A stretch of DNA of 52,281 nt from Paracraurococcus lichenis (GTDB lineage: Bacteria; Pseudomonadota; Alphaproteobacteria; Acetobacterales; Acetobacteraceae), in NCBI RefSeq assembly GCF_030657435.1, contig NZ_JAUTWS010000042.1, forward strand, positions 1 through 52,281, given 5' to 3'. The notes under the pieces were generated by a model. It did no database searches and was not told the DNA's origin. It saw only the letters and a list, made by a program, of their open reading frames with translations. Of this stretch, positions 6,888 to 18,050 are shown piece after piece. Every line of letters begins with the position of its first letter. The stretch's first letter is position 1. A program made the position numbers and the translations under genes.

Positions 6888-9800
6888 ATGCCTACCCCCC
6901 GCCCGCTTGCCCGCAGTTGGCTGAACCTCACGCGCCACCTCCGGCCCGGCACGACAACGTCGGGTACTGCCGAGGACAGGCGAGCCTCGCTGTGGCGGAT
7001 GCTATGTGCCGCCGTGCTTGCGCTCTTCGTCGTGCTTGTGGCTCTGGGTTACCTGGCCGCGCAGCACGACGCGGCGCTGCGGGACACTGAGCGCGAGGTG
7101 CGGAATCTCTCCCTGGTGCTGGCCGACTCGGTCGAGGATGGCTTCCGCGCCGTCGAGCAACTAGAGGGCGGCATAGCGGAATGGGTGCGTGCCGAAGGTG
7201 TCGCCACCGCAGACGAGTTCCACGAACGGTTCGCAACCACGTGGGCGTATGAAGCCCTGCGTGGCAGGGCTGCCGCTCTGCCTCGGGTGGACCGCCTGCT
7301 GCTCGTCGACCACGTAGGCAAGCTCATCGTCACTTCCGGCGTCTTCCCGACGCCAAGCATCGATGTGACAGGGCGCGACTACTTCGAGGCCCTGCGCAGC
7401 GAGAGCGGACCGGATATTTTCCTGAGCGCCCCTACGCGGAACCGCATCGACGGCCGGTGGACTGTCTTCGTCGCCCGCCGCCTGCGAGCGGCAAACGGCA
7501 GCTTTCTCGGGGTCGCGGGCGCTGCCATTGACCTTCGGAGGTTCGAGGCGCCATTCGGGCGGCTCGCCCTCGGCCGGACGGGCTCCATCGCTCTGGTCCG
7601 TCGCGACGGCCTTCTATTGGCCCGCCATCCCTGGCCTGACGCTACCATCGGCACCGTCATCACGCGATCAGATGCGCTCCTCGGACTGCTTGCGAGCGGC
7701 GGCGGGGTGCTTCGGTCCCGGAGCGCGATCGATGGTAAAGACCGGATCCTCGGGGCGCAGGTGCTTGGCGGCTATCCCTTGGCGATCCTGGCGACGCGTG
7801 CGACCGACGAGGTGCTCGAGCCCTGGCGGCACGAAGCCATCCGCCTGGGCGTCGGCGCCTCACTGCTGGCGGCATTGGTGCTCATCGGTGCCCGGCTCTG
7901 GGACCGGCAGGCGCGAGCCCGGGCCGCGCTCCGCCGGACCCGAGCCGCCCAAGCCACGGCCGAGGCCGAACTTGCCCTGTCGCACGAGCGCGAGGCGGCG
8001 GCCCGAGAGCGCGAGAATGCTGCGCGGGCCTTGGCCGAGCGCGACGGCGCCCTGCGTGCGGTGTTCGAGGCAGGGACAGTCGGCGTTGCAGAGATCGACA
8101 TCGCTGGCCAACGCTTCGTGCGGGTCAACGCCCGCTTCTGCTCGATGACAGGACGGACGGCGGCCGACCTCCTGGGCGGGCTTGGCCTGACGGATGTCTT
8201 CCATCCCGACCACATTGAGGCCGAAGTGGCGAGCTGGCGAGCGATCGAAGCTGCTGGGGCCCGGGACTTTGAGGAGCGCTTCCTACGTCCGGACGGCTCC
8301 ACGGTTTGGGTTCGCCTGAGCCTCACCGTATCGGCGCGCGACACGGAAGGCCGCCCAACTCGCTGCGTTGCCGTCGCCCACGACGTCACCGAACGTCGGG
8401 AGGCCGAGGATCGACTACGCGCCAGCGAGGAAATGCTGCGGCTCGGCATGGAGATCGGTCATATCGGCACCTACACCCGTGACGCCGAGGGCAACATCCA
8501 CTGCGGGGCACAGACTCGGGTATTGCACGGACTCCCAAAGGGTGACGAGCCGATATCAACGGCCATTTGGCTCGCCACGATCCTGCCTGAAGATCGCGGA
8601 CGCATTGTGGCCGCGCTTGCCGATGCCCGCGCAAGCGGTGTGCCCGAGGGGTCCTTTCATTACCGGATGCGTCGACCAGGCGATGGCAAAGTCCGGCACA
8701 TTGAGGCCCGCGCGCGTTACCACCGCGATGCCGAGGGTCGGACAGTCGGCGCGGTCGGGGTCGTCGTCGACGTCACCGAGGCGCGCGAAGCCGAGGCGCT
8801 GCTGCGTCTCAGCCTCAAGGTCGGACGCATCGGCACCTTCCGCCACGACTTCGAGGCGGATGTGGTCACCGTCGGCGCCGAGACGCGAATTATCTACGGC
8901 CTTCCACCGGGGGTAGCGACGATCCCAGCCGAGGTGTGGTTTGCCCCGATGCTACCGGAGGATTTGGAGCGCCTTCGGAGAGGAATTGAACGTGCGGCGC
9001 CCGTCCGTGCACCTGGAGGAGCGACCGAATACCGTATCCGCCGCTCTTCCGACGGCGCGCTGCGCCACATTGAGGCGCGCGTCCGCTACGAGTACGACGC
9101 CGACGGGCGTCGGCTCGCTGCGGTGGGAGTGGTCATCGACGTCACCGAACGACGCGAGGCCGAGGACCGCATCGCCCATCTGGCGCACCACGATACTCTG
9201 ACGGGCCTGCCGAACCGGGCGCTGTTCCGCAAGCGCCTAAACGAGGCGCTGGCCCGGATGCGACGGGGCGAGGGCTTCGCGGTGCTCTGCCTCGACCTCG
9301 ACCGCTTCAAGGAGGTCAACGACACCCTCGGCCACCCCGCGGGCGACGTCTTGCTGCGTAATGTCGCCGCGCGCCTCAGGGCGGAAATGCGTGAGACGGA
9401 TACCCTCGCCCGCCTTGGTGGCGACGAGTTCGCCATCGTGCAGTCCGGCGCTGACCAGGCGAGCGACACCGTGACGCTGGCGCGGCGCCTCGTCGAGGTG
9501 CTGTCAATGCCCTTCGACCTCGACGGCCATCGGGTCACGATAGGCACGAGCATCGGCATTGCCGTCGCGCCGCAGGACGGGGTCGATGGTGATGCCCTGC
9601 TGAGAGCGGCCGACATGGCGCTGTACCAAGCCAAGTCCGACGGCCGGGGTACCTGGCGCTTCTTCGAGCCGGAGATGGACCAGCGTGCGCAAATGCGTCG
9701 CGCCCTCGAGCTAGACCTGCACCGGGCGCTCGACGCAGGCGAGTTCGAGGTGCACTACCAGCCAGTCGTTAGGGTCGACGATCGGAAGGTCACCGGCCTG

Positions 9801-10490
9801 GAGGCGCTGGTCCGCTGGCGTCACCCTGAGCGCGGCCTAATGCCGCCGGACCGCTTCATCCCGCTCGCCGAGGAGATCGGCCTTATCGTCCCGCTCGGCG
9901 AGTGGGTGTTACGGCGCGCCTGCGCAGAGACGGCGCACTGGCCCGGTGCTCTCAAAGTGGCCGTGAACCTCTCTCCGGCCCAGTTCGCCAGCCCAGGGCT
10001 CGTGGACGCGGTGGCGGGCGCGCTGGCGGAGGCGCAACTGGAGCCCGGCAGGCTCGAGCTTGAGATCACCGAGACGGTGCTGCTGCGGGAGACCGAGGCG
10101 ACGCTGGCCACGATGCACCGGCTGAAGGCGCTAGGCGTTCGTATCGTCATGGACGACTTCGGAACCGGGTACTCCTCGCTGAGCTACCTCCAGCGTTTCC
10201 CGTTTGACAAGGTGAAGATTGACCGCGGTTTCACCCGCGGGCTGGACCAGACCCGTCAGAGCAACGCGATCGTGCGTGCGGTGGCACACCTCTGCAAGGG
10301 TCTGGAGATGACCACCACGGCCGAGGGGGTGGAGACAGAGGAACAGTTCGCGGCTCTGCGCCGCAAGGGATGTAGCGAGGCGCAAGGCTACCTGTTCAGC
10401 AGGTCGGTCCACGCCGCCGAAGTCCCCGCGATGCTACTACAACTCGCTACTGCGGCCGAGCATGTAGGGAGCAATGTCTCGGCCGCCTGA
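6888..10490 (+). CDS. dCache-PAS-PAS-PAS-GGDEF-EAL c-di-GMP turnover protein (about 1200 aa)
   Basis: This membrane protein makes and/or degrades cyclic di-GMP. Order: TM1 (36-58); a periplasmic dCache-like domain (about 59-320) containing RDYFEAL and GVAGAAIDLRRFE; TM2 (about 321-340); a coiled coil; three PAS/PAC repeats (about 389-506, 512-634, 640-760), each ending in a DVTE-type linker; GGDEF (about 762-920); EAL (about 938-1185). The cyclase motif GGDEF is intact at 844-848, with an inhibitory I-site RETD at 835-838. The EAL motif (E972-A-L) and DDFGTG (D1089-D1090) are intact, so both activities look possible. It is paralogous to 18051-21638. The start is uncertain: GTG 6807 is an upstream alternative. 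Confidence 0.92.
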   Translation: MPTPRPLARSWLNLTRHLRPGTTTSGTAEDRRASLWRMLCAAVLALFVVLVALGYLAAQHDAALRDTEREVRNLSLVLADSVEDGFRAVEQLEGGIAEWVRAEGVATADEFHERFATTWAYEALRGRAAALPRVDRLLLVDHVGKLIVTSGVFPTPSIDVTGRDYFEALRSESGPDIFLSAPTRNRIDGRWTVFVARRLRAANGSFLGVAGAAIDLRRFEAPFGRLALGRTGSIALVRRDGLLLARHPWPDATIGTVITRSDALLGLLASGGGVLRSRSAIDGKDRILGAQVLGGYPLAILATRATDEVLEPWRHEAIRLGVGASLLAALVLIGARLWDRQARARAALRRTRAAQATAEAELALSHEREAAARERENAARALAERDGALRAVFEAGTVGVAEIDIAGQRFVRVNARFCSMTGRTAADLLGGLGLTDVFHPDHIEAEVASWRAIEAAGARDFEERFLRPDGSTVWVRLSLTVSARDTEGRPTRCVAVAHDVTERREAEDRLRASEEMLRLGMEIGHIGTYTRDAEGNIHCGAQTRVLHGLPKGDEPISTAIWLATILPEDRGRIVAALADARASGVPEGSFHYRMRRPGDGKVRHIEARARYHRDAEGRTVGAVGVVVDVTEAREAEALLRLSLKVGRIGTFRHDFEADVVTVGAETRIIYGLPPGVATIPAEVWFAPMLPEDLERLRRGIERAAPVRAPGGATEYRIRRSSDGALRHIEARVRYEYDADGRRLAAVGVVIDVTERREAEDRIAHLAHHDTLTGLPNRALFRKRLNEALARMRRGEGFAVLCLDLDRFKEVNDTLGHPAGDVLLRNVAARLRAEMRETDTLARLGGDEFAIVQSGADQASDTVTLARRLVEVLSMPFDLDGHRVTIGTSIGIAVAPQDGVDGDALLRAADMALYQAKSDGRGTWRFFEPEMDQRAQMRRALELDLHRALDAGEFEVHYQPVVRVDDRKVTGLEALVRWRHPERGLMPPDRFIPLAEEIGLIVPLGEWVLRRACAETAHWPGALKVAVNLSPAQFASPGLVDAVAGALAEAQLEPGRLELEITETVLLRETEATLATMHRLKALGVRIVMDDFGTGYSSLSYLQRFPFDKVKIDRGFTRGLDQTRQSNAIVRAVAHLCKGLEMTTTAEGVETEEQFAALRRKGCSEAQGYLFSRSVHAAEVPAMLLQLATAAEHVGSNVSAA

Positions 10491-10505
10491 CAGACACAAC
10501 CGTTC

Positions 10506-10526
10506 TGGCGTCCCGATATGACGCCA
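10506..10526 (+). terminator. Hairpin after the first GGDEF-EAL gene
   Basis: TGGCGTC and GACGCCA form a perfect 7-bp stem with a 7-nt loop, 16 nt after the stop codon and between convergent genes. There is no T-run. Confidence 0.45.
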
Positions 10527-10602
10527 ACTCCAGCCATCGTAGTCATCGAGCCCGAGTTGTACGCCCGCCCCCATCCAGGCCACCGGCGCACTCAAGTAGA
10601 CA

Positions 10603-11058
10603 TCAGAACGCGGCAACCAGCGCTATACCCACGACCATCAACGCGCCGCCGAGCACCCGACCGAGGTTGAGGCCGTGTTCCGGCATGCCGAACAGGCCGT
10701 AGTGGTCGATCAGCAGCGACATCAGGATGCTCGCAGTGATCGTCAGGCCGCCAAAGACTCCTGCGCCGACCCGATCAACGAAGAGCAGCCCGGCGACCAC
10801 GGCAAAGGCGCCGATGACGCCGCCGAGCGGTGCCCACCAGGGCATGCCGGATACGCCCTCGACGGTCGGCATAGGGCGTGGCTGGCACAGAAAGACGATG
10901 CCGAGGAGAGCGACAATCGGCAGAAATGACACGACGCTGGCGAGCCAGGGGTTGGCGAGTGCCTGGCGCAGCGCGCCGTTCATCGGCGGCCCCCATGCCT
11001 GAAGGGCACCGCAGGCGAGGATGATGGGATAGAGCCATGCTGCGCTGATGGTCTGCAT
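10603..11058 (-). CDS. YdcZ/DUF606-type DMT family transporter (151 aa)
   Basis: The protein is almost wholly hydrophobic, with about five membrane helices. It has the features of the small DMT_YdcZ (DUF606) family: a glycine/proline-rich first helix (LACGALQAWGPPMNGALRQA) and later FVDRVGAGVFGGLTITASIL. Length 151 fits the family, whose members act as homo- or hetero-oligomers; substrates are mostly unknown. It is the last gene of the leftward unit, starting 22 nt after the anion transporter stop. Export or uptake cannot be decided from sequence. Confidence 0.85.
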   Translation of the reverse strand: MQTISAAWLYPIILACGALQAWGPPMNGALRQALANPWLASVVSFLPIVALLGIVFLCQPRPMPTVEGVSGMPWWAPLGGVIGAFAVVAGLLFVDRVGAGVFGGLTITASILMSLLIDHYGLFGMPEHGLNLGRVLGGALMVVGIALVAAF

Positions 11059-11080
11059 TGGAAATCGTGATCCCTTGCTT

Positions 11081-12349
11081 TCAGCCGAAGACGAACAAGC
11101 CCCCGATGGCGAGCAGCAGGGCGGGTGGCATCACCACCGCGCCGAGCTTGAGGAAGGTCCATGCGCCCACTGCCAGGCCCTCGCGACGCAGCGCAACGAG
11201 CCACAAGATGGTCGCCAGTGATCCGGTGACCGACAGGTTTGGGCCGAGGTCCACGCCGATCAGCACCGCTGCGCGCACCGTCTCGGGTACCTGGGCCAGT
11301 TCCACGACGCGGCCCGCGACCAAGCCGACGGGCAGGTTGTTCGCCAGGTTGCAGCCGAGCGCGAGGACAACACCGGAAGCCCATGTTGCAAGGGTCGCGG
11401 ACTGCTGCACCAGGCTGTGCAACTGCGTCGCGATAGCACGTGTAACGCCGGTCTGCTCGAGCGCTTCCACCAGGACGAAAAGCCCCGCAACCAGCGGCAG
11501 CACGCCCCAGGAGACGCCACTCACTACTTCCCGGAGGCCGCAACGTGAGCGCAGGAGCACCATACCCGCGGTGGTCACACCCGCCAGGAAGGTCGGCAGG
11601 CCGAGTTGTAGGTCGAAAGCTGAGGCCGCGAGCAGTGCCGCCGCGGTACCCGCGATACCCCAGGCCGCCATGCGGCCGCCCGGCGAGAGCTCGGCCATCT
11701 CAATGTCGGACGAGACCGGCTCTCGCAGCGGCGTCCGCTGCGTCCATCGCAGGACAAGAAAGGTAGCGCCGATGGCCAGGATCGAGGGCAAGGCGTAGCG
11801 CGGCAGCCACTCGAGTAGCGGCGGCATGTGGCTGCCATAGATCACCAGATTGGCCGGATTCGAGATCGGCAGCACGAAGCTCGCCGCGTTGGCGATGAAG
11901 GCACAAACCAGCAGGTAGGGCAGCGGCTCCCCGACCTCGGCCGCCCGAGCCACAGCCGCCACGGCCGGGGTGAGGACCACCGCCGTCGCGTCGTTCGACA
12001 GGAACACCGTGACCAGCGTGCCGACGGCGTAGACCAGCGCGAACAGCCGTGTGGCCGAACCCCTGGCATGCCGCGCCGCGTGAGCCGCCAGCCAGTCGAA
12101 CAATCCCTCCTGCCGCGCGAGCTCGACCAGCAGCATCATGCCCGTGAGGAACAGGTAGACATCCGTGCCCTTGGCGATGCCGTCCAGCGCCTCGGCCGGG
12201 GAGAGGAGGCCGAGGCCAGTGAGCAACGCCGCCCCCGCGACCGCCCATATCCATTCTGGCCAGGCGAAAGGGCGCAGGATCACGCCCGCGGTCGCGGCGG
12301 CGGCGATGATCCAGGTCGTCCAGGGCGAGGCGGAGAGCGCGGCGATCAC
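11081..12349 (-). CDS. ArsB/SLC13-type anion or arsenite transporter (422 aa)
   Basis: I place the start at GTG 12349, whose GTGA overlaps the TGA stop of the MFS gene by 4 nt. The longer upstream frame reads as low-complexity shadow of that gene. About eleven membrane helices are visible. Signature elements are TGMMLLVELARQEGLFDWLA, FLSNDATAVVLTPAV (the conserved TNDAT-like loop of the ion-transporter superfamily), ISNPANLVIYG and VDLGPNLSVTGSLATILWL. These match ArsB arsenical pumps and related SLC13/CitM carriers. No ArsA, ArsC or ArsR is present, so arsenic export is not established. Translational coupling to the MFS transporter suggests they act together. Confidence 0.85.
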   Translation of the reverse strand: MIAALSASPWTTWIIAAAATAGVILRPFAWPEWIWAVAGAALLTGLGLLSPAEALDGIAKGTDVYLFLTGMMLLVELARQEGLFDWLAAHAARHARGSATRLFALVYAVGTLVTVFLSNDATAVVLTPAVAAVARAAEVGEPLPYLLVCAFIANAASFVLPISNPANLVIYGSHMPPLLEWLPRYALPSILAIGATFLVLRWTQRTPLREPVSSDIEMAELSPGGRMAAWGIAGTAAALLAASAFDLQLGLPTFLAGVTTAGMVLLRSRCGLREVVSGVSWGVLPLVAGLFVLVEALEQTGVTRAIATQLHSLVQQSATLATWASGVVLALGCNLANNLPVGLVAGRVVELAQVPETVRAAVLIGVDLGPNLSVTGSLATILWLVALRREGLAVGAWTFLKLGAVVMPPALLLAIGGLFVFG

Positions 12350-13590
12350 ACTGTCGCCCTTTCCACCCGGCGTCCGTACCGCTGCTCGGTGCCAGCAACC
12401 TCGGCCCGCGTCTCCGGCATGAGCAGCCAAAACGCCAGAGCCCCTAGCATCGCCACCCCAGCCAGTGACAGGAAGGCAGCGTCGTACCCGGCCTGGACGG
12501 TCACCCATCCGGCCGCGGCGTTGCTCAGCGAGGCGCCGACGCCCTGGGCGGTGGCGATCGCGCCGAGGCTGACGTTGAAGTGGCCGGTGCCGCGCGTCAG
12601 GTCAGCGACAACAATCGGCAGCAATGCGCCGAACAGCCCGGCGCCGACGCCGTCCATCGCCTGCACCGCCAGCAGCCAGTAGGGATCGTCTGAGAGGGTG
12701 TAGAGAGTACCGCGAGCCGCCAGCACGGCGAAGCCCGCGAGAAAGAGCGGCTTGCGTCCCCAGGTGTCGGCCCGGGCGCCAACCAGCCAGGCCATCGGCA
12801 CCATGACGACCTGCGCCCCGACGATGCAGGCCGAGAGCAGCGCCGTGCCGCGGTTGAGGTCCTGCTCGGCCAGCTTCTGCCCGACCAGCGGCAGCATGGC
12901 CGCATTAGCGACGTGGAACAGCGCCATGCTGACCGCGAAGACCAGCAGCGGGCGGCAGGTCAGTAGCACCCGCCAGGCCGAGGGCTCCTCGCACTTCCCG
13001 CCCTCGGCGGCGCCATCGAGCCCTCGCGCCAAGTCATGGTCAATCTCCCGTCCCGGGATGGCGAGAACCGCGGCGAGGCTGGCCAGTGCCATGCCGCCGA
13101 GCAGGGCGAACACCGCGATCGGCCCCCACCAGAGGGACAGCACCCCTGCGCCCGTGGCGGCAAAGGCGTTCCCGGCGTGGTTCCAGGCCTCGTTGCGGCC
13201 GGTCCGCCGGGTGAAAGCTGCGTGCCCGACCAGGCCGAGCGTGATGGCGGCGATAGCTGGCGGAAAGACCGCCGAGGCCGCACCGCTGGCGACTTGTGCG
13301 GCAGCCACCGGCCAGAAGCTCGGCCAGAGCGGGATCGCCAGGCAGACCGCCGTCACGGTGATGGCGGCGGCAGCGAGCAGCCCGCGCTTGGCGCGCAGTT
13401 TGTCCACCAGCGCCCCTGCCGGAACCTGGGCGAGCAAACCGGCGACACCCGCGATGGAGAGCACCAGGCCCGTCTCCGCTTGGTCCCAGTGATGCACCGC
13501 GAGCAGGTAGACGGCGAGATAGGGGCCGAGACCGTCGCGGACGTCGGCGAGAAAGAAGTTCAGCGCGTCGAGGGCGCGGGCAGTGCGCAT
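12346..13590 (-). CDS. Major facilitator superfamily transporter (414 aa)
   Basis: Twelve membrane helices are predicted by eye, with the MFS loop 2-3 motif GALVDKLRAKRGLLA (about 58-72) and its repeat ARADTWGRKPLFL in the second half. A cytosolic loop (GREIDHDLARGLDG) separates the halves. The start MRTARALDALNFFLADVRDG resembles an MFS clade I associate with drug or metal resistance loci, but the substrate is unknown. It begins 20 nt after the exported-protein gene and overlaps the ArsB-type transporter by 4 nt, so it is inside the putative sigma-54 operon. Confidence 0.88.
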   Translation of the reverse strand: MRTARALDALNFFLADVRDGLGPYLAVYLLAVHHWDQAETGLVLSIAGVAGLLAQVPAGALVDKLRAKRGLLAAAAITVTAVCLAIPLWPSFWPVAAAQVASGAASAVFPPAIAAITLGLVGHAAFTRRTGRNEAWNHAGNAFAATGAGVLSLWWGPIAVFALLGGMALASLAAVLAIPGREIDHDLARGLDGAAEGGKCEEPSAWRVLLTCRPLLVFAVSMALFHVANAAMLPLVGQKLAEQDLNRGTALLSACIVGAQVVMVPMAWLVGARADTWGRKPLFLAGFAVLAARGTLYTLSDDPYWLLAVQAMDGVGAGLFGALLPIVVADLTRGTGHFNVSLGAIATAQGVGASLSNAAAGWVTVQAGYDAAFLSLAGVAMLGALAFWLLMPETRAEVAGTEQRYGRRVERATV

Positions 13591-13610
13591 GGCGGCCGGG
13601 CTCCCCGGGC

Positions 13611-14318
13611 TCAGCCGCGCGGCGGGCGCGGCGGCAGGGTCCCGGGACCGCGGTCGTCCCGCAGCGGACGGGACGGCCTGCCGATCTCGGCCAGCCGGTC
13701 CGGGCCAGGGCCGATCGCATCCGCCTCGAGCACGGTACCGAGCGGAGTGGTCAGGCCATCGCCTCGGGCGGCGAGCGTTTGTCCGGGGCGGAATAGGTCA
13801 GCGAAGCGCTCGGCCTCGGGTGGCGGCAGGTGCACCTGCGTGCCGTCCTCCAGGAGTACCCCGTTCACCTCACCGCGGGGGCCGCGCAGCGGCATCTGCA
13901 CCCGGCCCTGCACATCTACCGGGCGGAGGGCACCGCGGGGACCGCCGCCCATATCGACCACCGGTGGCCCACCCGCGTCGCGGGCAACGGAGACGGCGGA
14001 GACCAGCGGCGCGCCGAGCGCCCGCAGGCCACGCACCGTCACCGCGTCGCCGGGGTGCACGGCATAGACGAGTTGGGTCGAGAGGTGTGGCGGCACGCGC
14101 ACCTGCGTGCCGTCCTGCAATAGAAAGCCGTCGACCTCGCCGCGCAGGGTCAGTGTGTATCGTGCGAGGACACCGCGGGTCTCCGGCAGTTGCGCCGGAT
14201 CGAAGCCGGTCGGGCCGAAGGTGGGCGGGACAGGTTGGGCGCAGACCAGCGCCGCGCCACCCAGAGATAAGGCGAGCAGGGCGGCAAGGAGCGGAATGGG
14301 TTTGCTGAGCCTCGGCAT
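13611..14318 (-). CDS. Exported protein with two OB-fold-like repeats (235 aa)
   Basis: ATG at 14318 follows GGAG with 8-nt spacing. A signal peptide is clear: basic start, hydrophobic LLAALLALSLGG, then a VCA cleavage site near residue 27, so the product is periplasmic. Two internal repeats carry nearly the same core, GEVDGFLLQDGTQVRVPPHL and GEVNGVLLEDGTQVHLPPPE, each embedded in beta-rich sequence as in small periplasmic OB-fold proteins. The C-terminus is Arg/Pro-rich. It is the first gene downstream of a sigma-54 promoter and is followed by three transporters, so a periplasmic binding, chaperone or metal-handling role is plausible but unproven. Confidence 0.75.
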   Translation of the reverse strand: MPRLSKPIPLLAALLALSLGGAALVCAQPVPPTFGPTGFDPAQLPETRGVLARYTLTLRGEVDGFLLQDGTQVRVPPHLSTQLVYAVHPGDAVTVRGLRALGAPLVSAVSVARDAGGPPVVDMGGGPRGALRPVDVQGRVQMPLRGPRGEVNGVLLEDGTQVHLPPPEAERFADLFRPGQTLAARGDGLTTPLGTVLEADAIGPGPDRLAEIGRPSRPLRDDRGPGTLPPRPPRG

Positions 14319-14372
14319 GGCAGTGTCTCCATCCAGGACCACCGCTGCATCGGCGGACTGGATCCGGAGAGC

Positions 14373-14387
14373 GCAAACCGCATGCCA
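14373..14387 (-). promoter_or_regulatory. Sigma-54 (-24/-12) promoter of the transport operon
   Basis: Read on the minus strand, TGGCATG-CGGT-TTGC matches the consensus TGGCACG-N4-TTGC at all but one position, with the diagnostic GG and GC elements exactly 10 nt apart. It lies in the 96-nt gap between the regulator gene and the exported-protein gene. Predicted +1 is near 14361, giving a 5' leader of about 43 nt before ATG 14318. The adjacent gene encodes an activator with a GAFTGA loop, the surface that contacts sigma-54. Target and regulator therefore sit side by side. Confidence 0.72.
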
Positions 14388-14414
14388 GAGAACAATAGCA
14401 GTGAAACCAGCAAC

Positions 14415-15790
<1,376 letters not shown>

Positions 15791-15806
<16 letters not shown>

Positions 15807-17305
15807 GCAGCGGCGGGTCCCTCGGGCAGGATGATTTCGATGGTCGTGCCATCGTCGCGGTGCAACGCGCGAACGCGCCCGCCGTGCGCCTCCGCCGCCT
15901 CCCTGACCTGGGCCAGGCCGAGGCCGGTTCCCTCCGGGCGTCCGGAGGCAAAGGGCTCGAACAGGTGCGCGCGGAGCGCCTCCGGCACGCCGCGGCCGGT
16001 ATCGGCCACCGACAGCACGAGGCCGTCCTCCCCCCGGCACGCCGCGACCTCGACCCGGCCGCCCGGCGGCGTCGCCTGCAAGGCATTGAGGATGAGATTG
16101 TCGAGCGCACGCTCCAGCCGCTCGCCGTCGAGCGCGGCAGGCGGGATCGCGTCGCCCCCTGCTTCGAGCGAGACGCCCGCCGCACCGGCCTGCTCACGGT
16201 AGAAGGCGACGCGGTCGCCCACCAGCGCGCCCAGGTCCGTCGCATGGCGCCGGAGTGGCGCACCTCCGCGGGCGGCGTCGAGCAGGTCGCGGGTGAGCGT
16301 GTCGAGACGGCCAACCTGGGCCAGCACGACGTCCAGGGCGCGCCTCATCCGGTCGGGATCGCGGGCGGCGAGAGCGTTCTCGGCCTTCAGCCGCATGGCG
16401 GCGATCGGGTTGCGTACCTCATGCGCGACACCTGCTGCCACCCGGCCGAGACCGGCCAGGCGCTCGGCCTCATTGGCCCGTGCGGCGGCCGCTGCGGCAG
16501 CCCGGCGCGCCTCGGCCAAGCGCCCGGCCGCGCCGTTGACGGCCTGCACCACGCGGTCGAGGTCGCGCTGGCCGGTGGCGGCAAGGCGCGGCAGGTCCTC
16601 GGCGCCGGATCCGGCCAGCGCCGCCTCGATCTGGCGCAGGCGGCGCGACCAGCCCCAGAGCAGCCAGCCGAGCCAGGCCGCCGATCCCAGCAAGACGGCC
16701 GTCAGAACGGCCAGTGCGGCGGCCGCCCGTAGGTAGGCGGGTCCGCCGAACAGGATGACCCGGTCCATGACCCAAGCCGCAAGATTGAGGGAGGTGCCGG
16801 GCAGCGGGCAGGCGCGTAGCAGCAAGGCCTGCGTGCGTGCATCGTAGCGCCTGATTACCGGGACGCCGCGAAGGATGGCGGCCTCGGCCGTCTCGCCAAT
16901 GCGAGAGAGCTCGGCCGCAGGAACGTCCGTCTTAGGGCCAGCCCCCTCGTAGGTCGGGTAGGCATAGGCCAACGGCCCCGCTCCGGAGCGCCACAGGCCG
17001 CCCTCAACGCCGGGCAGGTCGCGCAGCGCAACCAGCGTGGCGGCGGTCAGGAGTTGAACCGTCTCCGGGTCCTGCCAGTCGATCCGGGCCGAGCCGGTCG
17101 TGGCAAAGCGATAGCGTTCGGTGATGGCGTCGCAGCCGCGCGCCAGCGCGGCCTCCGCCCGGCGGAGGCGCTCGGTGGTGCCGTCGCGGTAGAGCGAGAC
17201 CAGCGTCGATCCCGCGACAATGGCGGCGAGCAGGAACAGGCCCCAGCATGCCGCGAACCACCCGGCCAGCGACCTCGGGATGAACCGCCCGATCAATCTA
17301 CCCAT
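15791..17305 (-). CDS. Two-TM sensor histidine kinase, NtrB/AtoS-like (504 aa)
   Basis: TM1 is about 14-37 and TM2 about 190-218, bracketing a periplasmic domain of about 150 residues that I do not recognise. It contains YAYPTYEGAGPKTDV and an RRYDARTQALLLRACPLPG strand region, somewhat like DUF3365/cache sensors. A HAMP-like linker follows, then the dimerisation domain with phospho-accepting H295 in AGVAHEVRNPIAAM, and an ATPase domain with N box (LDNLILNALQAT), G1 (VADTGRGVPE) and G2 (GRPEGTGLGLAQ). The cognate regulator starts inside its 3' end. The pair heads a six-gene leftward unit ending at 10603. Confidence 0.92.
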
Positions 17306-18050
17306 AGCGGTCGCTTGTGATGCCGGTCAGCAGGTACGGCAAGATAGCGAGCCCGGCAGAGGAAGGGTCAGGCTGCCCGGCCATTACGGGATGCACCATC
17401 AACGTTCCAAGACACGCACAGGTGCCTTCTTGGCGGTGCGCAAACCCCTGACCTCCTTCCTGCCCTTCAGGGCAGGTGCCCCTGCCGCGTACACCGAACG
17501 GCTGCGCGGCTCGGCATTGAGGCACATGGAGACGGCGGTCTGCACCAGCCTGCCGGACTTCGTCCCGGCCTCTATAATTTCTCTTCGCGCACGCGCGCGA
17601 TTCAGCACCGACAAGTCCATGAATTTATTAGCTGAATCTGGCATTTCCACTACAGTTCGCGCTTCGAAACGGCGCTTACTTCCCTACAAAACGCGCCGGG
17701 AACGAGACGTCGAGACGCCAAGGTCGACCAAGAGGCCGCCACGCACCAATGCTCTGTCATTTCCCCTTTTACAGCCTGGAAGGCGAGAACAACGTCGCGC
17801 CCTCGGGCCGCGGCTTGGCCTGCTTGAGCAAAGTTTGCAGGAAGTCTGACGCTGCGTCGGGCCAACCCATATCTCGTGGTCTCGCACATGGTGCTGGCAC
17901 CGGCGCAGCAGTCCGAGGCACCTCATCCATGTTCGGCTTTGGCATCTTTCGATAGGGATAGCGTCGCGCGTTCGTCGGGCGCCGCCGCTGTCCTGCCCGG
18001 CCAAGCCCCTGCCGGTGCGGTAATCGCCTGTGGGGGCCGGAGCCGCTACT
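17306..18050. other. 745-nt intergenic region, divergent promoters
   Basis: It lies between the leftward kinase and the rightward GGDEF-EAL gene. About 17570-17660 is AT-richer than its flanks. A minus-strand frame from about 17644 to 17399 (82 codons, MPDSANKFMDLSVLNRARAR...) is the only one that reads mildly protein-like; I leave it unannotated for lack of a ribosome-binding site or family. I see no operator repeat or RNA gene. Confidence 0.4.

Noticed and set aside
17399..17650. Minus-strand 83-codon frame in the 17.3-18.0 kb gap
   Set aside because: Slightly protein-like but without ribosome-binding site, homologue or operon context.
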